64,000 nucleotides of DNA, taken from contig NZ_JAHXGQ010000001.1 in the NCBI RefSeq assembly GCF_019375475.1, forward strand, positions 186,001 to 250,000, read 5' to 3'. Below are positions 53,901 through 62,153 of this stretch, one piece after another. The notes below the pieces were generated by a model, which worked only from the letters and a program-made list of their open reading frames with translations, was not told the origin of the DNA and searched no databases. Origin of the DNA: Saccharothrix obliqua. Lineage in GTDB: Bacteria > Actinomycetota > Actinomycetes > Mycobacteriales > Pseudonocardiaceae. Made by a program: the position numbers and the translations under genes. Positions within the stretch are counted from its first letter, which is position 1. Each line of letters begins with the position of its first letter.

Positions 53901-55744
53901 GTGCCGCCGCGCAACTGCTGTGGGCGCGGACCGACGAGGACACCCGCGCGGGGTGGGCGCGGCGGGCCGCGTCGCTCGGCCGCGCGCGGGCCGCATTCGG
54001 CCACACCGCCGCGATCGACGCGTTGTGCGTGGAGATCGCGGAGCACGCCGGTGACCCGCTCGCCGGCGAGTACCTGTTCGAGGAGCTGTGCGTCACGCCC
54101 GCGGGCTTCGCCACGAGCGCCGCCGCGCGGGCGCTCGTGGACGAGTTCCACCGCGCCCTGGGCGACCGCGAGGACTTCGCGGACGACCTGCGGGCGCTCG
54201 CCGACCCGGACGAGCGCCACGCGCTGGTGGCGGGCTGGTACGAGGCGTTCCTCGGCGACCGGGTCGAACCCGACCTGCCCGAGGCGATCGCCCTGGAGCT
54301 GTGCCGGGACCTGCCGCGGTACGACGCGCCCGCGCGGCTGGAGTCCGTTGTGGACGGTCTGCTCGGCGCGCACCCGCGGATCACGGGGCGGCGGCTGCAC
54401 GTCCGCCTGGACGAGCTGCTCGCCCGCACCCGGCGGTTCCGCGCCGAGCGCGTGCCCGCGTTCCGCGCCTACCAGCAGCGCCGCAACGAACTCGTGGCGC
54501 GTGAGAAGGAGCGCCTGCGGCTGGACGAGTACCGGCCCAAGGTGATGAGCGCGTTCGTCCGCAACCGCCTGCTGGACGAGGTGTACCTGCCGTTGATCGG
54601 CGACAACCTGGCCAAGCAGCTCGGCGCGGCGGGTGACGCGAAGCGCACCGACCAGATGGGCCTGCTGCTGCTCATCTCACCGCCCGGCTACGGCAAGACG
54701 ACCCTCGTGGAATACGTCGCCAACCGGCTCGGCCTGGTGTTCGTGAAGGTCAACGGCCCGGCGCTGGGGCACGACGTGACCAGCGTCGACCCGGCGGACG
54801 CGCCGAACGCCACCGCGCGGCGCGAGGTGGAGAAGATCTCGTTCGCGCTGGAGACCGGCAACAACGTGCTGCTCTACCTGGACGACATCCAGCACACCTC
54901 GCCGGAACTGCTCCAGAAGTTCATCTCGCTGTGCGACGCGCAACGCCGCATGGAAGGCGTGTGGGACGGGCAGACCCGCACGTACGACCTGCGCGGCAAG
55001 CGGTTCGCGGTGTGCATGTCGGGCAACCCGTACACCGAGTCGGGGCAGCGGTTCCGCATCCCCGACATGCTCGCCAACCGCGCCGACGTGTGGAACCTCG
55101 GCGACGTGCTGTCCGGCCGCGAAGAGCTGTTCGCGTTGAGCTACGTGGAGAACGCGCTCACCTCCAACCCGGTGCTCGCGCCGCTGTCGACGCGGGACCG
55201 CGCCGACGTGGAGCTGCTGGTGCGGATGGCGCGCGGGGAGGAGGTGCGGGCCGACCAGCTCGCCCACCCGTACTCGACGGTCGAGCTGGAGCAGGTGCTC
55301 GGGGTGCTGCGGAAGCTGTTGCGGGTGCGGGACGTCGTGCTGGCCAACAACCAGGCGTACATCGCGTCGGCCGCCCAGTCCGACGCGGCGCGCACCGAGC
55401 CGCCGTTCCTGCTCCAGGGCTCCTACCGCAACATGAACAAGCTGGCGGAGAAGGTCGTGCCGGTGATGAACGACGCCGAGCTGTCGGCCGTCGTCGACGA
55501 CCACTACGCGGGCGAGGCGCAGACCCTGACCTCCGGTGCGGAGGCGAACCTGTTGAAGCTGGCCGAGCTGCGTGGTGCGCTCACGCCCGAGCAGGCGGCG
55601 CGGTGGGAGCGGGTCAAGGCGGCTTACCGGCGGGCGCAGGCGCTCGGTGGCGCGGAGGACGACCCGGTGAGCCGGGCGGTGGGCGCGGTGGGCCTGCTCG
55701 CGGACCGGGTGGGCGGCGCGATCGACCGCCTCGCCGACCGCTAG
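50897..55744 (+). CDS. Giant AAA+ ATPase (1615 residues), MoxR/'DNA repair ATPase'-like
   Basis: From GTG 50897 (GTGA overlap with the flotillin stop). Residues ~1-420 are beta-rich, with repeated HVFPPSHDFEW/VFHAR-type strands suggesting a propeller. Residues ~460-900 are largely helical/coiled coil, ~900-1240 mixed. The AAA+ module is at ~1240-1480: Walker A SPPGYGKT (1261-1268), Walker B LLYLDDIQH (near 1325), sensor-1 region GNPYTESG (near 1376) and an arginine-rich sensor region. It resembles proteins annotated 'DNA repair ATPase', whose name rests on thin evidence. The operon context suggests a membrane-linked NTP-driven machine with the flotillin. Confidence 0.85.
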   Translation: MTPPVTATLDAGTYEVLKARLAEQAAGLASRAEALNGRRLEVFGGAELALLGTERIRTENNCVPRDCVSVSVADTDGEHASGLMLFGYNVFIGLKPETTVDDVFSLHRFTRDGDAFRFEDARDELPGLLRDPRFERDFAELYRYYRDTRLVQLRRFEGRLLAVFQTGARTSDIRVLRWRIGLDGTVEYLDNRGERDHVFPPSHDFEWTPTTREQHVLGRHPHISIEDEVFVETVGGDLTIKVENNTETGEGIYHEPVDEPLQSLADADVEYARVGTLVLLRIRPYNETAWRHLVFNTRTKSVVRLDGIGQACQRLPEDQGLIFPGGYHLTTGVGKTFDTEVDELEFERVIRSTNGEDVLYVFHARREGRSLLLPYNVIRKEVANPLVCHGFSLFDDGTLVVFRATSDEPTRVHPMQVWQTPYLSDAYAAAQPVGTGALEKVGNADLVRGISDCLSVSRLVAEMAPSEAVFEDLIAACTRVFDTYHWLGDPELGDLRAPLADVRATAEQVLDEFEAVQALTGQAARAVDEAAEQVASLVRRARGEVPGGADAWVRQLADLRAAQGHLVTLRELRYADLARVDGLAAELTAELDSAAQRAVEHLSRADAFDAYRAQVDDLVAKAESIRTVAEARPVTDELAERQRGLEVLTEVVGTLDIADATVRTAILERIGEVLGGLNRARATVDGRRRDLLATEGRAAFAAEFALLGQSVTGALAVADTPQRCDEQLGVLLLQLENLESRFGEFDDFLAQLGAKRTDVYEAFSSRKQALLDERARRADRLAESADRVLGSIARRVASLGSLDEVNTYFASDPMVAKVRGVAEELRELGDPVRAEELAGRVLAARQEAGRALRDRLDLFDGEAIRLGRHRFAVNTQPLDLTLVPQGDGMAFAITGTDFRAPVRDAGFAATRPFWDQLVVSETAEVYRAEHLAASVLAEHPVDRLHAVAAEGGLPDLVRQVAESRLDEGYERGVHDHDGAEILAELLRLHADAGVLRYPPSARAAAQLLWARTDEDTRAGWARRAASLGRARAAFGHTAAIDALCVEIAEHAGDPLAGEYLFEELCVTPAGFATSAAARALVDEFHRALGDREDFADDLRALADPDERHALVAGWYEAFLGDRVEPDLPEAIALELCRDLPRYDAPARLESVVDGLLGAHPRITGRRLHVRLDELLARTRRFRAERVPAFRAYQQRRNELVAREKERLRLDEYRPKVMSAFVRNRLLDEVYLPLIGDNLAKQLGAAGDAKRTDQMGLLLLISPPGYGKTTLVEYVANRLGLVFVKVNGPALGHDVTSVDPADAPNATARREVEKISFALETGNNVLLYLDDIQHTSPELLQKFISLCDAQRRMEGVWDGQTRTYDLRGKRFAVCMSGNPYTESGQRFRIPDMLANRADVWNLGDVLSGREELFALSYVENALTSNPVLAPLSTRDRADVELLVRMARGEEVRADQLAHPYSTVELEQVLGVLRKLLRVRDVVLANNQAYIASAAQSDAARTEPPFLLQGSYRNMNKLAEKVVPVMNDAELSAVVDDHYAGEAQTLTSGAEANLLKLAELRGALTPEQAARWERVKAAYRRAQALGGAEDDPVSRAVGAVGLLADRVGGAIDRLADR

Positions 55745-55759
55745 CACCTGCCCCGCGCC

Positions 55760-56064
55760 GCCCGGGACCGCCGGCGCGGGGGAGGTGGTGGTCGGGGCGG
55801 GGGCGCTAACTATCAGGCAGGCTTCCTGAAAGTTTCGCGGGGCGGCGGCCTCCGGGACCGCCCCCGGCGGTGCGGGGGAGGCGGTGGTCGGGCTGGGCGC
55901 TAATTTTCAGGCAGGCTTCCTGAAAGTTTCGCGGGGCGATGGCTTCCAGGGCCGCCCCCGCCAGCGCGGGGGAGGCGGTGGTCGGGCTGGGCCGTATCTT
56001 TCAGGCAGGCTCCCTGAAAGTTTCGTGTGGCACTAGCTTTCAGGCAGGCTTCCTGAAAGTTTCG
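55760..56064. repeat. Cluster of four palindromic repeats in 94-bp and 39-bp tandem units
   Basis: Cores TCAGGCAGG start at 55813, 55907, 56001 and 56040 (spacing 94, 94, 39 bp). Each is TTTCAGGCAGGCTTCCTGAAA-type, an 8-10 bp stem with 7-nt spacer and a following GTTTCG. The 94-bp units also share GCGGGGGAGGCGGTGGTCGG-type sequence. The region is the reverse orientation of the 1.3-kb cluster and again lies between two convergent 3' ends. Confidence 0.9.
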
Positions 56065-56099
56065 GGGGCGAACGACCACACCCGCTCTGAGGACACGCC

Positions 56100-56615
56100 C
56101 TAGCGGTCCTCGTCCTCGTGCAGGCAGTCGTAGTCGCCCCACGGCGGTCGGCCGGGGTGTCCGGTGCCGTGCAGGCGCGGCCAGTCGCACCAGTCGCCCC
56201 ACGGCGGCGGGAACACCCATGGTGGGCAGTCGCGGTCGAAGGGGTCGTCCTCGTCGCACCGGACCGGCGGTTTGCCGCGTGACGGCGTGGGTTTCGGGGT
56301 CGTCGTGGTGGTCGGCGGCGCGGGCTCGGTCGTCGCGGTGGGCGGCGGTGGCGGCGGGGGCTGGGTGGTCGTGGTCACCGGCGTCGGCTCGGGTTTCCGC
56401 GGTGGCGGCGCGACCAGCACGGCCGTGAGCGACGGCAGCACCCGCACGGTGGTGGTGAACGTCGCGCTGAGCACACCCGGTTGCCCCGGGCTCAGATCAA
56501 CCCGGCGCACGTCCACGGGTCTCGGCTCGCCGGCCGTGACCACCATGGCGAGCAAGCCGGTCGCGGCCAGCACGCCGGCCGTGCCGGCGAGCGCGACTCT
56601 CCTGCTCCTGCCCAT
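56100..56615 (-). CDS. Pro/Thr-rich exported or membrane-anchored protein
   Basis: 171 residues: an N-terminal hydrophobic segment (VALAGTAGVLAATGLLAMVV), a beta strand region (LSPGQPGVLSATFTTTVRVLPSLTAVLV), a Pro/Thr linker (TTTTQPPPPPPPTATTEPAPPTTTTT) and a Trp/Pro/Asp-rich C-terminus with CDEDDPFDRDCPPWVFPPPWGDWCDW. Four Cys suggest disulfides in an exported domain. Function unknown. No good ribosome-binding site at ATG 56615. Confidence 0.65.
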   Translation of the reverse strand: MGRSRRVALAGTAGVLAATGLLAMVVTAGEPRPVDVRRVDLSPGQPGVLSATFTTTVRVLPSLTAVLVAPPPRKPEPTPVTTTTQPPPPPPPTATTEPAPPTTTTTPKPTPSRGKPPVRCDEDDPFDRDCPPWVFPPPWGDWCDWPRLHGTGHPGRPPWGDYDCLHEDEDR

Positions 56616-56911
56616 CCCTCTGCACCCGCCCCCGACGACGCACCACGGTGGTCACGTGGAATCGTTCAACCGGCAAAAGGTGTTACGCGGCGCGGGTTCC
56701 ACGCCGTCTCAACCGGCCGCCACCACACCACCGCGGCACGGTACTCCGCCCGACCCGGCCGCCGGCACCGCGTGCCGGGCGGTCGTGGCGTGCCGGGCGG
56801 TCATCGCGGTGAGACCTTCATCGCAGCGCTTCCGGTACCGCCGTGCCTAGCATGTGCGGGTCTGGTGCGTGATCCGCACCGCCAACCCCGACACCGAGAG
56901 GTGCGCAGCTG

Positions 56912-57739
56912 ATGCTGTTCCGACGACTGCTGCCCGCGACCGCGGCGGTGGCCGCCCTGGCGTTCACCGCGGCCTGCGGCGGCGCACCCGACGACACCCT
57001 GGAGGGCAAGGCCCGCGACGGGCGGCTCACCATCGGCATCCGGTTCGACCAGCCGGGCATGGCCCAGCGGCGGCTCGACGGCAAGTACGTCGGGTTCGAC
57101 GTCGACGTGGCGAAGTACGTGGCGGGACAGCTCGGCGTGCCGGAGTCCGGCATCACCTGGCGGGAGGCCCGGTCCGCCGACCGGGAGCGGCTGATCGCCG
57201 AGGGCGGGGTGGACTTCGTCGTCGCCACCTACTCGATCACCGAGCAGCGCAAGGAGCGGGTGGCGTTCGCCGGGCCGTACTTCCAGACCGGGCAGGGCCT
57301 GCTGGTGCGGTTCACCGACACCGAGATCACCGGGCCCGCCGCGTTGAACGGCAAGCGGCTGTGCTCGGTCGCCAATTCCACGTCGGCGCGGAAGGTGGAG
57401 TCCGAGTTCGCGAAAGAGGTCCAGCTCGTCGAGTACGGGCAGTATTCGGACTGCGTCACGGGCCTGCTGGCGGGCAACGTGGACGCGGTGACGACCGACG
57501 AGGCGATCCTCGCGGGCTACGTCGCGGAGAACCCCGAGCTGCTCAAGCTGGTCGGCGAGCCGTTCACCACCGAGCGGTACGGCGTCGGGCTGTCGAAGTC
57601 GGACCCGAAGGGCCGGTCGGACGTGAGCGCGGCGATCGAGCGGATGGTGGCGACCGGCGAGTGGCGGTCCGCGCTGGAGCGCAACATCGGGAACTCGGGC
57701 GTGCGGCTGCCCGACCCGCCGGAGGTCACCGAGAAGTAG
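56912..57739 (+). CDS. Solute-binding lipoprotein, glutamate/amino-acid type
   Basis: 275 residues. Signal peptide and lipobox AACG ([14 protein letters not shown]), then an SBP_bac_3 domain: [66 protein letters not shown] and [14 protein letters not shown]. This resembles GluB-type glutamate-binding proteins of actinobacterial ABC importers. No permease or ATPase gene is adjacent, so the partner is elsewhere or it serves as an orphan receptor. Confidence 0.85.
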   Translation: MLFRRLLPATAAVAALAFTAACGGAPDDTLEGKARDGRLTIGIRFDQPGMAQRRLDGKYVGFDVDVAKYVAGQLGVPESGITWREARSADRERLIAEGGVDFVVATYSITEQRKERVAFAGPYFQTGQGLLVRFTDTEITGPAALNGKRLCSVANSTSARKVESEFAKEVQLVEYGQYSDCVTGLLAGNVDAVTTDEAILAGYVAENPELLKLVGEPFTTERYGVGLSKSDPKGRSDVSAAIERMVATGEWRSALERNIGNSGVRLPDPPEVTEK

Positions 57740-57856
57740 CGGACCGGGCTTCATCCGGTGGTAGTGCGGAGCGTGGTCGACCCGATACGCTCACCAGCGC
57801 AGGCCGTGGTTTCTGTGTTCGTGTCTCACGCTCGCGGAACGACACGCGGGCGTGCG

Positions 57857-57918
57857 TCCCCCACCGCAGGCGGTGGGGGAAACGCCCCGGGACGGCCGGG
57901 GCTGCATGGTGCAGCCCC
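57857..57918 (+). promoter_or_regulatory. Two hairpins in the cold-shock gene leader
   Basis: Hairpin 1: TCCCCCACCG, CAGG loop, CGGTGGGGGA (10 bp, 57857-57880). Hairpin 2: GGGGCTGCA, TGG loop, TGCAGCCCC (9 bp, 57898-57918), 27 nt before the ATG. They may form a temperature-responsive leader as in other cold-shock mRNAs, or a terminator for the upstream gene. Confidence 0.55.
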
Positions 57919-57945
57919 AAGCTTTCCTGCGATGGAGGCAGGTAC

Positions 57946-58149
57946 ATGGCACTGGGCACTGTCAAGTGGTTCAACTCCGAGAAGGGCTTCGGCTTCATCG
58001 CCCAGGAGAACGGCGGACCGGACGTGTTCGTCCACTACTCGGAGATCCAGGGGCAGGGGTTCCGCACCCTGGAGGAGAACCAGCGCGTCGAGTTCGAGAT
58101 CGGTCAGGGCACCAAGGGTCCGCAGGCCCAGAACGTGCGCAAGGTCTGA
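57946..58149 (+). CDS. cspA: Cold-shock protein (CspA family)
   Basis: 67 residues, one cold-shock domain: [20 protein letters not shown] (RNP1 KGFGFI) and DVFVHYS (RNP2). It binds single-stranded RNA/DNA and acts as an RNA chaperone. GGAGG precedes ATG 57946; a strong terminator follows. Confidence 0.97.
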   Translation: MALGTVKWFNSEKGFGFIAQENGGPDVFVHYSEIQGQGFRTLEENQRVEFEIGQGTKGPQAQNVRKV

Positions 58150-58164
58150 CCCCAGTCGTGACGC

Positions 58165-58196
58165 AGGCCCCGCGCTCCACCCGGAGCGCGGGGCCT
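58165..58196 (+). terminator. Terminator of cspA
   Basis: AGGCCCCGCGCTCC, 4-nt loop, and its 14-nt complement, followed by GTTC, 15 nt after the cspA stop. Confidence 0.85.
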
Positions 58197-58212
58197 GTTC
58201 GGCTTCCGGGGA

Positions 58213-58515
58213 CTACATCCCGCGCTGACGCGCCTCCCACTCCAGGCGCTGCATGACCCACTCGGTGGCCAGCGCCTGCGGCGACGTCTGCCGCTCGGCG
58301 GCGAGTTCCTTCAACTGCTCGTTCGCCACCAGTTGGAGGCGGAGCTGGTAGACCTGCGCGTTGCCGAAGCTGCCGGAGGCGGTGGTCTCCACGTCCGCCT
58401 GCGGGGCCAGCGCCGCCAGGTAGGAGGTCAGTTCGTCGTCGGGCTGCATCCCCTCCTGCTCCTTGAGCGGGGGGCGGTGCCGGCCGGACTTCGAGCGTCC
58501 AAGGGAAAGAGCCAC
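58213..58515 (-). CDS. Small conserved hypothetical protein
   Basis: 100 residues starting MALSLGRSKSGRHRPPLKEQ, with a C-terminal helical part (QLVANEQLKELAAERQTSPQALATEWVMQRLEWEARQRG). The GTG at 58515 lacks a ribosome-binding site; TATCGT 6 nt upstream suggests a leaderless mRNA. The tail looks like a ribbon-helix-helix or coiled region. Function unknown. Confidence 0.6.
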   Translation of the reverse strand: MALSLGRSKSGRHRPPLKEQEGMQPDDELTSYLAALAPQADVETTASGSFGNAQVYQLRLQLVANEQLKELAAERQTSPQALATEWVMQRLEWEARQRGM

Positions 58516-58586
58516 CGCGCAACGATAACGGTTGAGTTGCGGAACGGCCCGAACTGTGGCCTGCGTCACAACGGTGTGCATGGAGA

Positions 58587-58619
58587 GGCCCCCGCGCCAG
58601 GGGGAGGAACGCGGGGGCC
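58587..58619. terminator. Hairpin beyond the copper ATPase gene
   Basis: GGCCCCCGCG, 13-nt loop, CGCGGGGGCC: perfect 10-bp stem 97 nt after the ATPase stop (minus strand). It may also lie in the leader of nothing else. Confidence 0.5.
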
Positions 58620-58715
58620 GGAGGGGATCTCCACAGGCGCTGACCGGGGGTGTGTCAGCAATTCGGATTGTTGCACGTGCACGTGGGCCTGGGGAGTGGG
58701 TTGGGCCGAAATCTT

Positions 58716-60899
58716 TCAGCCGCTCACCGGGCGGAACCCGCGCAGGCGCAGGCTGTTGGTCACCACGAAGACACTGGAGAACGCCATCGCGGCCCCCGCG
58801 AGCATGGGGTTCAGCAATCCGAGGGCCGCGAGCGGCAAACCCATCACGTTGTAGGCGAACGCCCAGAAAAGATTTCCCCGAACGGTCCGGAGGGTCCGGC
58901 GGGACAACCGGATGGCGTCCGCGGCCACCCGCAGGTCGCCCCGCACCAACGTCAGGTCGCCCGCTTCGATCGCCACGTCCGCGCCCGTGCCCATGGCCAG
59001 CCCGAGGTCCGCGGCGGCCAGCGCGGGCGCGTCGTTGACGCCGTCGCCCACCATCGCCACCACCCTGCCCTCCGCCTGGAGCCGCCGCACCACCGCCACC
59101 TTCTCGGCGGGCAGCACGCCGGCGACCACCTCGGTCACGCCGACCTCGGCCGCCACCGCCTCGGCCACCACCCGGTGGTCACCGGTCAGCAGCACCGGCC
59201 GCAACCCCAGTTCACGCAGCCGGCGCACGGCCTCGGCGCTGGTCGGCTTGACCGAGTCGGTCACCGACAGCAGGCCGATCGGCTCGCCGTCCACCGCCAC
59301 CGCGACCACCGTGCGCCCCTTGTGCCGCTCCTGGTCCACCAGGGGGTCGGACCGCAGGTCGTCCGGCCTGCCGACGGTCACCTCGTGGCCGTCCACCACG
59401 GCCGTCACGCCCAGGCCCGCGCGGTTCGCGAAACCCGAGACCGCGGGCAGCGCCGGCACCTCCGCCTCCGCGCTACGCACGACGGCCGCCGCGATCGGGT
59501 GCTCCGAGCCCCGCTCCGCCGCGCCCGCCAGCGCCAGCAGCCGCTCACGCGGCACGCCCGGCACGGGCAGCACCGCCACCAGCTCCAGCCGACCCGTGGT
59601 CACCGTGCCCGTCTTGTCCAGCACGACCGTGTCCACGCGGCGCGTCGACTCCAGCACCTCCGGGCCCTTCACCAGGATGCCGAGCTGCGCGCCCCGACCC
59701 GTGCCGACCAGCAGCGCCGTCGGCGTCGCCAGGCCCAGCGCGCACGGGCACGCGATCACCAGCACCGCCACCGCCGCCGTCACCGCGAACTCCAGCGGCC
59801 GACCCGCGAGCAGCCACCCGACCAGCGTCACCACCGCGATGCCCAGCACCACCGGCACGAACACCGCCGACACCCGGTCCGCCAGCCGCTGCACGGCCGC
59901 CTTGCCGGACTGCGCCTGCTCCACCAGCCGCGCCATCCGGGCCAGCTGCGTGTCGGCGCCGACCCGTTCCGCCGCCACGACCAGCCGCCCGCCCGCGTTG
60001 ACCGTGCCGCCGACCACCCGGTCGCCCGGTCCGACCTCCTCCGGCACGGACTCGCCGGTCACCACCGACCGGTCCACCGCCGACGCGCCCTCGACCACCA
60101 CGCCGTCCGTGGCGATCCGCTCGCCCGGCCGCACCACGAACCGGTCGCCGACCGCCAGCGCCGCCACCGGGACGCGTGCCTCCACGCCGTCCCGCAGCAC
60201 CGCCACGTCCTTCGCGCCCAGCTCCAGCATCGCCCGCAGCGCGGCGCCCGCCCGGCGCTTCGACCGCGCCTCCAGCCACCGGCCGAGCAGCAGGAACACC
60301 GTGACGCCCACCGCGACTTCCAGGTAGACGTCACCCGTGGTGGCCGGGCGCGGCACGAAGCTGAACCCGTGCCGCATCCCCAGTTCGCCCGCGTCGCCGA
60401 ACACCAGCGCGTACAGCGACCACAGGTACGACACGGCCACGCCCATCGACACGAGGGTGTCCATGGTGCTCGCGCCGTGCCGGGCGTTGACCGCCGCCGC
60501 GCGGTGGAACGGCCAGCCGCACACCCACACGACCGTCGTGGCGAGCGCCAGCGACACCCACTGCCAGCCGGGGAACTGCCACGCCGGGACCATGCCCAGC
60601 GCGATCACCGGCGCGCCCAGCAGCGCCGCCACGGCGAGCCGGTCGCCCAGCCCGGCCGGGGGCTCCTCGGCCGGTCGCTCCGGGCTCGCCCCGTACCCGG
60701 CGGCCTCCACCGCGGAGACCAGGTCCGCCACGGCCGTGCCCGCCGGGAACTCGACGCTCGCCTTCTCGGTCGCGTAGTTCACCGAGGCGGTCACGCCGTC
60801 GAGCTTGTTGAGCTTGCGCTCGACCCGGTTCGCGCACGACGCGCACGTCATGCCGGTGATGGCCAGCTCGACGCGGTGCGTGGTCCCCGCGGCGGTCAT
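58716..60899 (-). CDS. copA: Copper-exporting P1B-type ATPase
   Basis: 727 residues: an N-terminal heavy-metal-associated domain with MTCASC, eight membrane segments, actuator TGES, CPC metal site (ACPCALG), phosphorylation DKTGT, SEHPIA and GDGVNDAP. It pumps Cu+ out of the cell. Starts at ATG 60899 in a TGATG overlap with copZ, and is preceded by a CsoR-type operator, consistent with copper-induced expression. Confidence 0.97.
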   Translation of the reverse strand: MTAAGTTHRVELAITGMTCASCANRVERKLNKLDGVTASVNYATEKASVEFPAGTAVADLVSAVEAAGYGASPERPAEEPPAGLGDRLAVAALLGAPVIALGMVPAWQFPGWQWVSLALATTVVWVCGWPFHRAAAVNARHGASTMDTLVSMGVAVSYLWSLYALVFGDAGELGMRHGFSFVPRPATTGDVYLEVAVGVTVFLLLGRWLEARSKRRAGAALRAMLELGAKDVAVLRDGVEARVPVAALAVGDRFVVRPGERIATDGVVVEGASAVDRSVVTGESVPEEVGPGDRVVGGTVNAGGRLVVAAERVGADTQLARMARLVEQAQSGKAAVQRLADRVSAVFVPVVLGIAVVTLVGWLLAGRPLEFAVTAAVAVLVIACPCALGLATPTALLVGTGRGAQLGILVKGPEVLESTRRVDTVVLDKTGTVTTGRLELVAVLPVPGVPRERLLALAGAAERGSEHPIAAAVVRSAEAEVPALPAVSGFANRAGLGVTAVVDGHEVTVGRPDDLRSDPLVDQERHKGRTVVAVAVDGEPIGLLSVTDSVKPTSAEAVRRLRELGLRPVLLTGDHRVVAEAVAAEVGVTEVVAGVLPAEKVAVVRRLQAEGRVVAMVGDGVNDAPALAAADLGLAMGTGADVAIEAGDLTLVRGDLRVAADAIRLSRRTLRTVRGNLFWAFAYNVMGLPLAALGLLNPMLAGAAMAFSSVFVVTNSLRLRGFRPVSG

Positions 60900-61108
60900 C
60901 AGCCGACCAGCTCGTAACCGGCCTCGGTGACGGCGGCGCGCACCTCGTCCCGGGACAGCTCGCGCGTGCTGGTCACGGTCACGGCGCCGGTGGCGAGCCG
61001 CACGTCGACGCCGGTGACGCCGGCGACGGCGGTCAGCTCCTCGGTGACGGAGCTGACGCAGTGCCCGCAGGTCATGCCGTTGACGGTGTACGTGGTGGTG
61101 ACGGACAT
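60899..61108 (-). CDS. copZ: Copper chaperone CopZ
   Basis: 69 residues, a single heavy-metal-associated domain: VNGMTCGHCVSSV holds the MxCxxC metal site. ATG 61108 has GAGGGG 6 nt upstream; the longer frame is not needed. It delivers Cu+ to CopA; the two genes overlap by 1 nt. Confidence 0.95.
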   Translation of the reverse strand: MSVTTTYTVNGMTCGHCVSSVTEELTAVAGVTGVDVRLATGAVTVTSTRELSRDEVRAAVTEAGYELVG

Positions 61109-61145
61109 GGGACCCCTCATTCCGATCGTCCTGGCACCACCCACC

Positions 61146-61162
61146 ATACCCCTAGGGGGTAG
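61146..61162. promoter_or_regulatory. CsoR-type copper operator
   Basis: ATACCCCTAGGGGGTAG, a pseudo-palindrome of the TACCC(C)...GGGGTA type bound by CsoR. It lies 38-54 bp upstream of copZ and overlaps the stop codon of the adjacent coiled-coil gene. No csoR gene is in the window. Confidence 0.8.
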
Positions 61163-61622
61163 GGCTATCGTCCGGCGGGGTCTCCAGGGCCGTGATCTCG
61201 CCCTCCAGCCGCACGACCAGCTCCTCCAGGCCGGCCAGCATCCCGTCCAGCTCGGTCATCTTGTCGTTCATCACCCGTTCGATATCGGCTTCGATCTCGG
61301 CCAGCGACAGGGTGTTGAACAACGCCTGCGGGTCGAACGGCGGCGTGGCCGGTCCCGCGTCGGCGGTCGGCCGGTCGGCGCCGGGAGCGGTGTCGGCGGT
61401 GGGCGCCGCGGCGCTCGGGGTGGGCTCGGTCGGTGCCTGCCCGATCGGCGCCGGGTCGGCCGGTGCCTGCCCGATCGGCGCCTGCCCGATCGGTGCCTGC
61501 CCGATCTGGGCAGGGTCGGTCGGGGTCGGCGCGGCCGGTGCCGGGTCGGTCCGGTCCGCGTCGGGGTTCGCGGGTCGGTGCGGAGCGGAGTCGGGCTGCG
61601 GACGGGAGTCCGGATCGGTCAT
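61152..61622 (-). CDS. Pro/Ala-rich protein with C-terminal coiled coil
   Basis: 156 residues. The N-terminal ~95 residues are low-complexity Pro/Asp/Ala repeats (APIGQAPIGQAPIGQAP), and a C-terminal helix (NTLSLAEIEADIERVMNDKMTELDGMLAGLEELVVRLEGEITALE) is amphipathic and probably coiled coil. ATG 61622 has GAGAGGG upstream. Function unknown; the last codons overlap the CsoR operator. Confidence 0.6.
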   Translation of the reverse strand: MTDPDSRPQPDSAPHRPANPDADRTDPAPAAPTPTDPAQIGQAPIGQAPIGQAPADPAPIGQAPTEPTPSAAAPTADTAPGADRPTADAGPATPPFDPQALFNTLSLAEIEADIERVMNDKMTELDGMLAGLEELVVRLEGEITALETPPDDSPTP

Positions 61623-61787
61623 GGGTCCACCCTCTCGTTGTTCGCGCCAAGCAGATCACGGCCTGCTTGACACCTGCTCGTCTGCACGGAAAGTGACACT
61701 CCGTTGCCTTGGAATCACTCTGCGGGGGGCTGCGGCGGTTCGACGGGCTCGCTTAGCCTCGCGCCAACCTCAAGTCGGGGAGGCGTC

Positions 61788-62030
61788 ATGAGCGGGTCCC
61801 TAGAAGTACGTCAGTTCCTGTGGAACCAGGACGACATCATGTCGAGGCCGGGCGGTGGGGTGCCCGCGCAGCGAACCGGTGAACCATCGCGGATCTCGGA
61901 CGAGCAGGTGCACCGCGCGCGGCTGTCCGTCGCCCGCGGCGCGACCAGCGCCGAGGACTGCCGGCTGCTGCTCGACATGCTCGGGCTGTCACCGGGTGAG
62001 GACGGTGGCGCACCACCCGTGCAGCGCTAG
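61788..62030 (+). CDS. Small hypothetical protein
   Basis: 80 residues: MSGSLEVRQFLWNQDDIMSRPGG, then RISDEQVHRARLSVARGATSAEDCRLLLDMLGL, a helical pair. ATG 61788 has GGGGAGG upstream. Possibly a regulatory or helix-turn-helix-like peptide; no family recognised. Confidence 0.55.
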   Translation: MSGSLEVRQFLWNQDDIMSRPGGGVPAQRTGEPSRISDEQVHRARLSVARGATSAEDCRLLLDMLGLSPGEDGGAPPVQR

Positions 62031-62153
62031 CACGCGGACCCGGCCGGGGCACGCGCCCCGGCCGGGCGGTCCGCTTGGTGGACCGCGCTTGCGCGTGGCG
62101 GCCGGGGGGCGAAGGCTGGGCGGCGCACCGACCGCACACAGCTCGGAGCCGCG

